A DNA stretch of 43,199 nucleotides from positions 1-43,199 of the forward strand of contig CAYXVF010000052.1 in the NCBI GenBank assembly GCA_964468125.1, given 5' to 3'. The DNA comes from CAYXVF01 sp964468125 (GTDB lineage: Bacteria > Myxococcota > XYA12-FULL-58-9 > CAYXVF01). The position numbers and the translations under genes are program-made. This document shows, in pieces, positions 42,550-43,199 of the stretch. The notes under the pieces were generated by a model that made no database searches, was not told the DNA's origin, and worked only from the letters and a program-made list of their open reading frames with translations. Every line of letters begins with the position of its first letter. Position 1 is the stretch's first letter.

Positions 42550-42926
42550 CTCTGAGCCGCTCGCTCGGCCGAGGATTTGCCCTAGGGTTTGCCCTGAGCG
42601 TCGCCACCGCCTGGCCCGTGGCCGCCGCGGTCACCGCCCTCGTTGAATCGCGGGAGTGGACGGACACGGAATTCATGGGCCTGCGCCTCGCGCACCAGCT
42701 CTTCCTCTGGGCCTTGGGTGGTACTCCCGCGTGGTGGCTTCTGCGCCAGGGGGGCCTCGAGCGCTCGGGCGCCATGGTCATGGCCGCCTGCCCGTTGCTG
42801 CTCGACGCTACGACCGCCGTCGCCTTCGGCCTTTGGCCGTTGGTGCTCGGCACCTGGATGGAACGGGCGACCGCCGCGGTCTCGGCCACACTTCTTTGGG
42901 TGGGCTTCAACCGCCTGGGCCGCTGA
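42546..42926 (+). CDS. Small four-helix membrane protein
   Basis: A 126-residue protein with about four hydrophobic segments (FALGFALSVATAWPVAAAV, LFLWALGGTPAWWLLR, AMVMAACPLLLDATTAVAFGLW, AAVSATLLWVGF). It overlaps truA by four bases (ATGA). No family or function is recognised, and the coupling with truA may only reflect dense packing. Confidence 0.7.
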   Translation: MTLSRSLGRGFALGFALSVATAWPVAAAVTALVESREWTDTEFMGLRLAHQLFLWALGGTPAWWLLRQGGLERSGAMVMAACPLLLDATTAVAFGLWPLVLGTWMERATAAVSATLLWVGFNRLGR

Positions 42927-42928
42927 GC

Positions 42929-43199
42929 TCAGGTCGGGTCCGGCTTCGGCGTCTTCTCCGTCGATTCTGGAAGCTCCGGCGCCGTGATGAGCTCCTCGGG
43001 GAGCTTGCCGGTCAAGGCGCCGAGGAAGGCTTCGATCGACGCGACCCGTTCCGCGCTGAGCTCTTTACCGAGCTGGGTGCGTCCCATCATCGCGACGGCG
43101 TCGCTCAGCTCTCCGGCGGAGCCATCGTGAAAGTAGGGTCCGGTCTTCGCGATGTTGCGCAGCGAAGGCACCTTGAACATCATCGCGTCGCTTTCCTTC
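42929..43199 (-). CDS. Di-haem cytochrome c peroxidase (MauG/CcpA-like), C-terminal part
   Basis: The window ends inside this gene: about 89 codons of its 3' end are visible. FKVPSLRNIAKTGPYFHDGS is the family's conserved late block, followed by the helix ELSAERVASIEAFLGALTG and a Pro/Glu-rich tail. The haem-binding CxxCH motifs and active His lie outside the window. These enzymes reduce hydrogen peroxide in the periplasm. It runs towards the small membrane protein. Confidence 0.85.
   Translation of the reverse strand, partial: KESDAMMFKVPSLRNIAKTGPYFHDGSAGELSDAVAMMGRTQLGKELSAERVASIEAFLGALTGKLPEELITAPELPESTEKTPKPDPT

Noticed and set aside
1..43199. tRNA or rRNA genes, CRISPR array, insertion sequence, prophage
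   Set aside because: No cloverleaf, regularly spaced repeat, transposase, integrase or phage structural motif was recognised on either strand; short or divergent cases could escape reading by eye.

Overview
This window looks like a piece of a draft genome (it contains a 100-base N gap) from a high-GC Gram-negative bacterium, most likely Myxococcota or a close deltaproteobacterial relative. The reasons are a MYXO-CTERM-like tail on the 39963-40994 product (Cys, Gly-rich linker, hydrophobic segment, Arg cluster), two large cysteine-rich lipoproteins, a Myxococcota-style membrane-anchored Ser/Thr kinase, several outer-membrane barrel-like proteins, and LPS genes (lpxC, lptF, lptG). I saw no rRNA, tRNA, CRISPR array, insertion sequence or prophage. 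Most genes are housekeeping or envelope genes.

Layout. 1-11 kb: a Cys-rich lipoprotein; pabB, which overlaps lpxC tail to tail; a ruvC-ruvA-ruvB operon; a small outer-membrane protein; a HAD phosphatase divergent from a TPR protein; then dacB (PBP4) with a terminator-like hairpin in its leader and a coiled-coil gene behind it. 11-17.7 kb: a minus-strand unit of ribA, an atypical cysteine desulfurase homologue and a giant 1587-residue beta-rich protein of unknown function. 17.9-19.4 kb: a self-contained unit for a Fic-fold protein with a broken active-site motif, with its own promoter, operator-like repeat and terminator, followed by a 5'-nucleotidase remnant. 19.4-26.7 kb: a membrane diguanylate cyclase divergent from a Ser/Thr kinase, then fumC, two tandem GAPDH paralogues (the first lacks the catalytic Cys), a small conserved-looking gene, a corA remnant and ppa.

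26.6-36.6 kb: a scaffold gap that damages two genes, then a nine-gene minus-strand operon with nearly every junction overlapping. In transcription order it encodes an M23 endopeptidase, a GH3 N-acetylglucosaminidase, LptF, LptG, a PAP2 phosphatase, a DUF1611 protein (DgcN-like), an enolase-superfamily epimerase (DgcA-like), a truncated YHS protein and an AlkD-like DNA glycosylase. Its theme is peptidoglycan turnover, LPS export, lipid-carrier dephosphorylation and D-glutamate or muropeptide handling. 36.8-43.2 kb: an IgGFc-binding-like lipoprotein, asd, a MYXO-CTERM-like surface protein coupled to an outer-membrane barrel, truA, a small membrane protein and the 3' end of a di-haem cytochrome c peroxidase gene.

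The best candidates for undescribed biology are the catalytic-Cys-less GAPDH translationally coupled to a normal GAPDH, the Fic-fold pseudoenzyme with its own regulatory sites, the giant signal-less beta-rich protein downstream of ribA and the divergent desulfurase, and the envelope operon carrying a DgcN/DgcA-like pair. All functional calls come from reading motifs by eye; no database search was possible.
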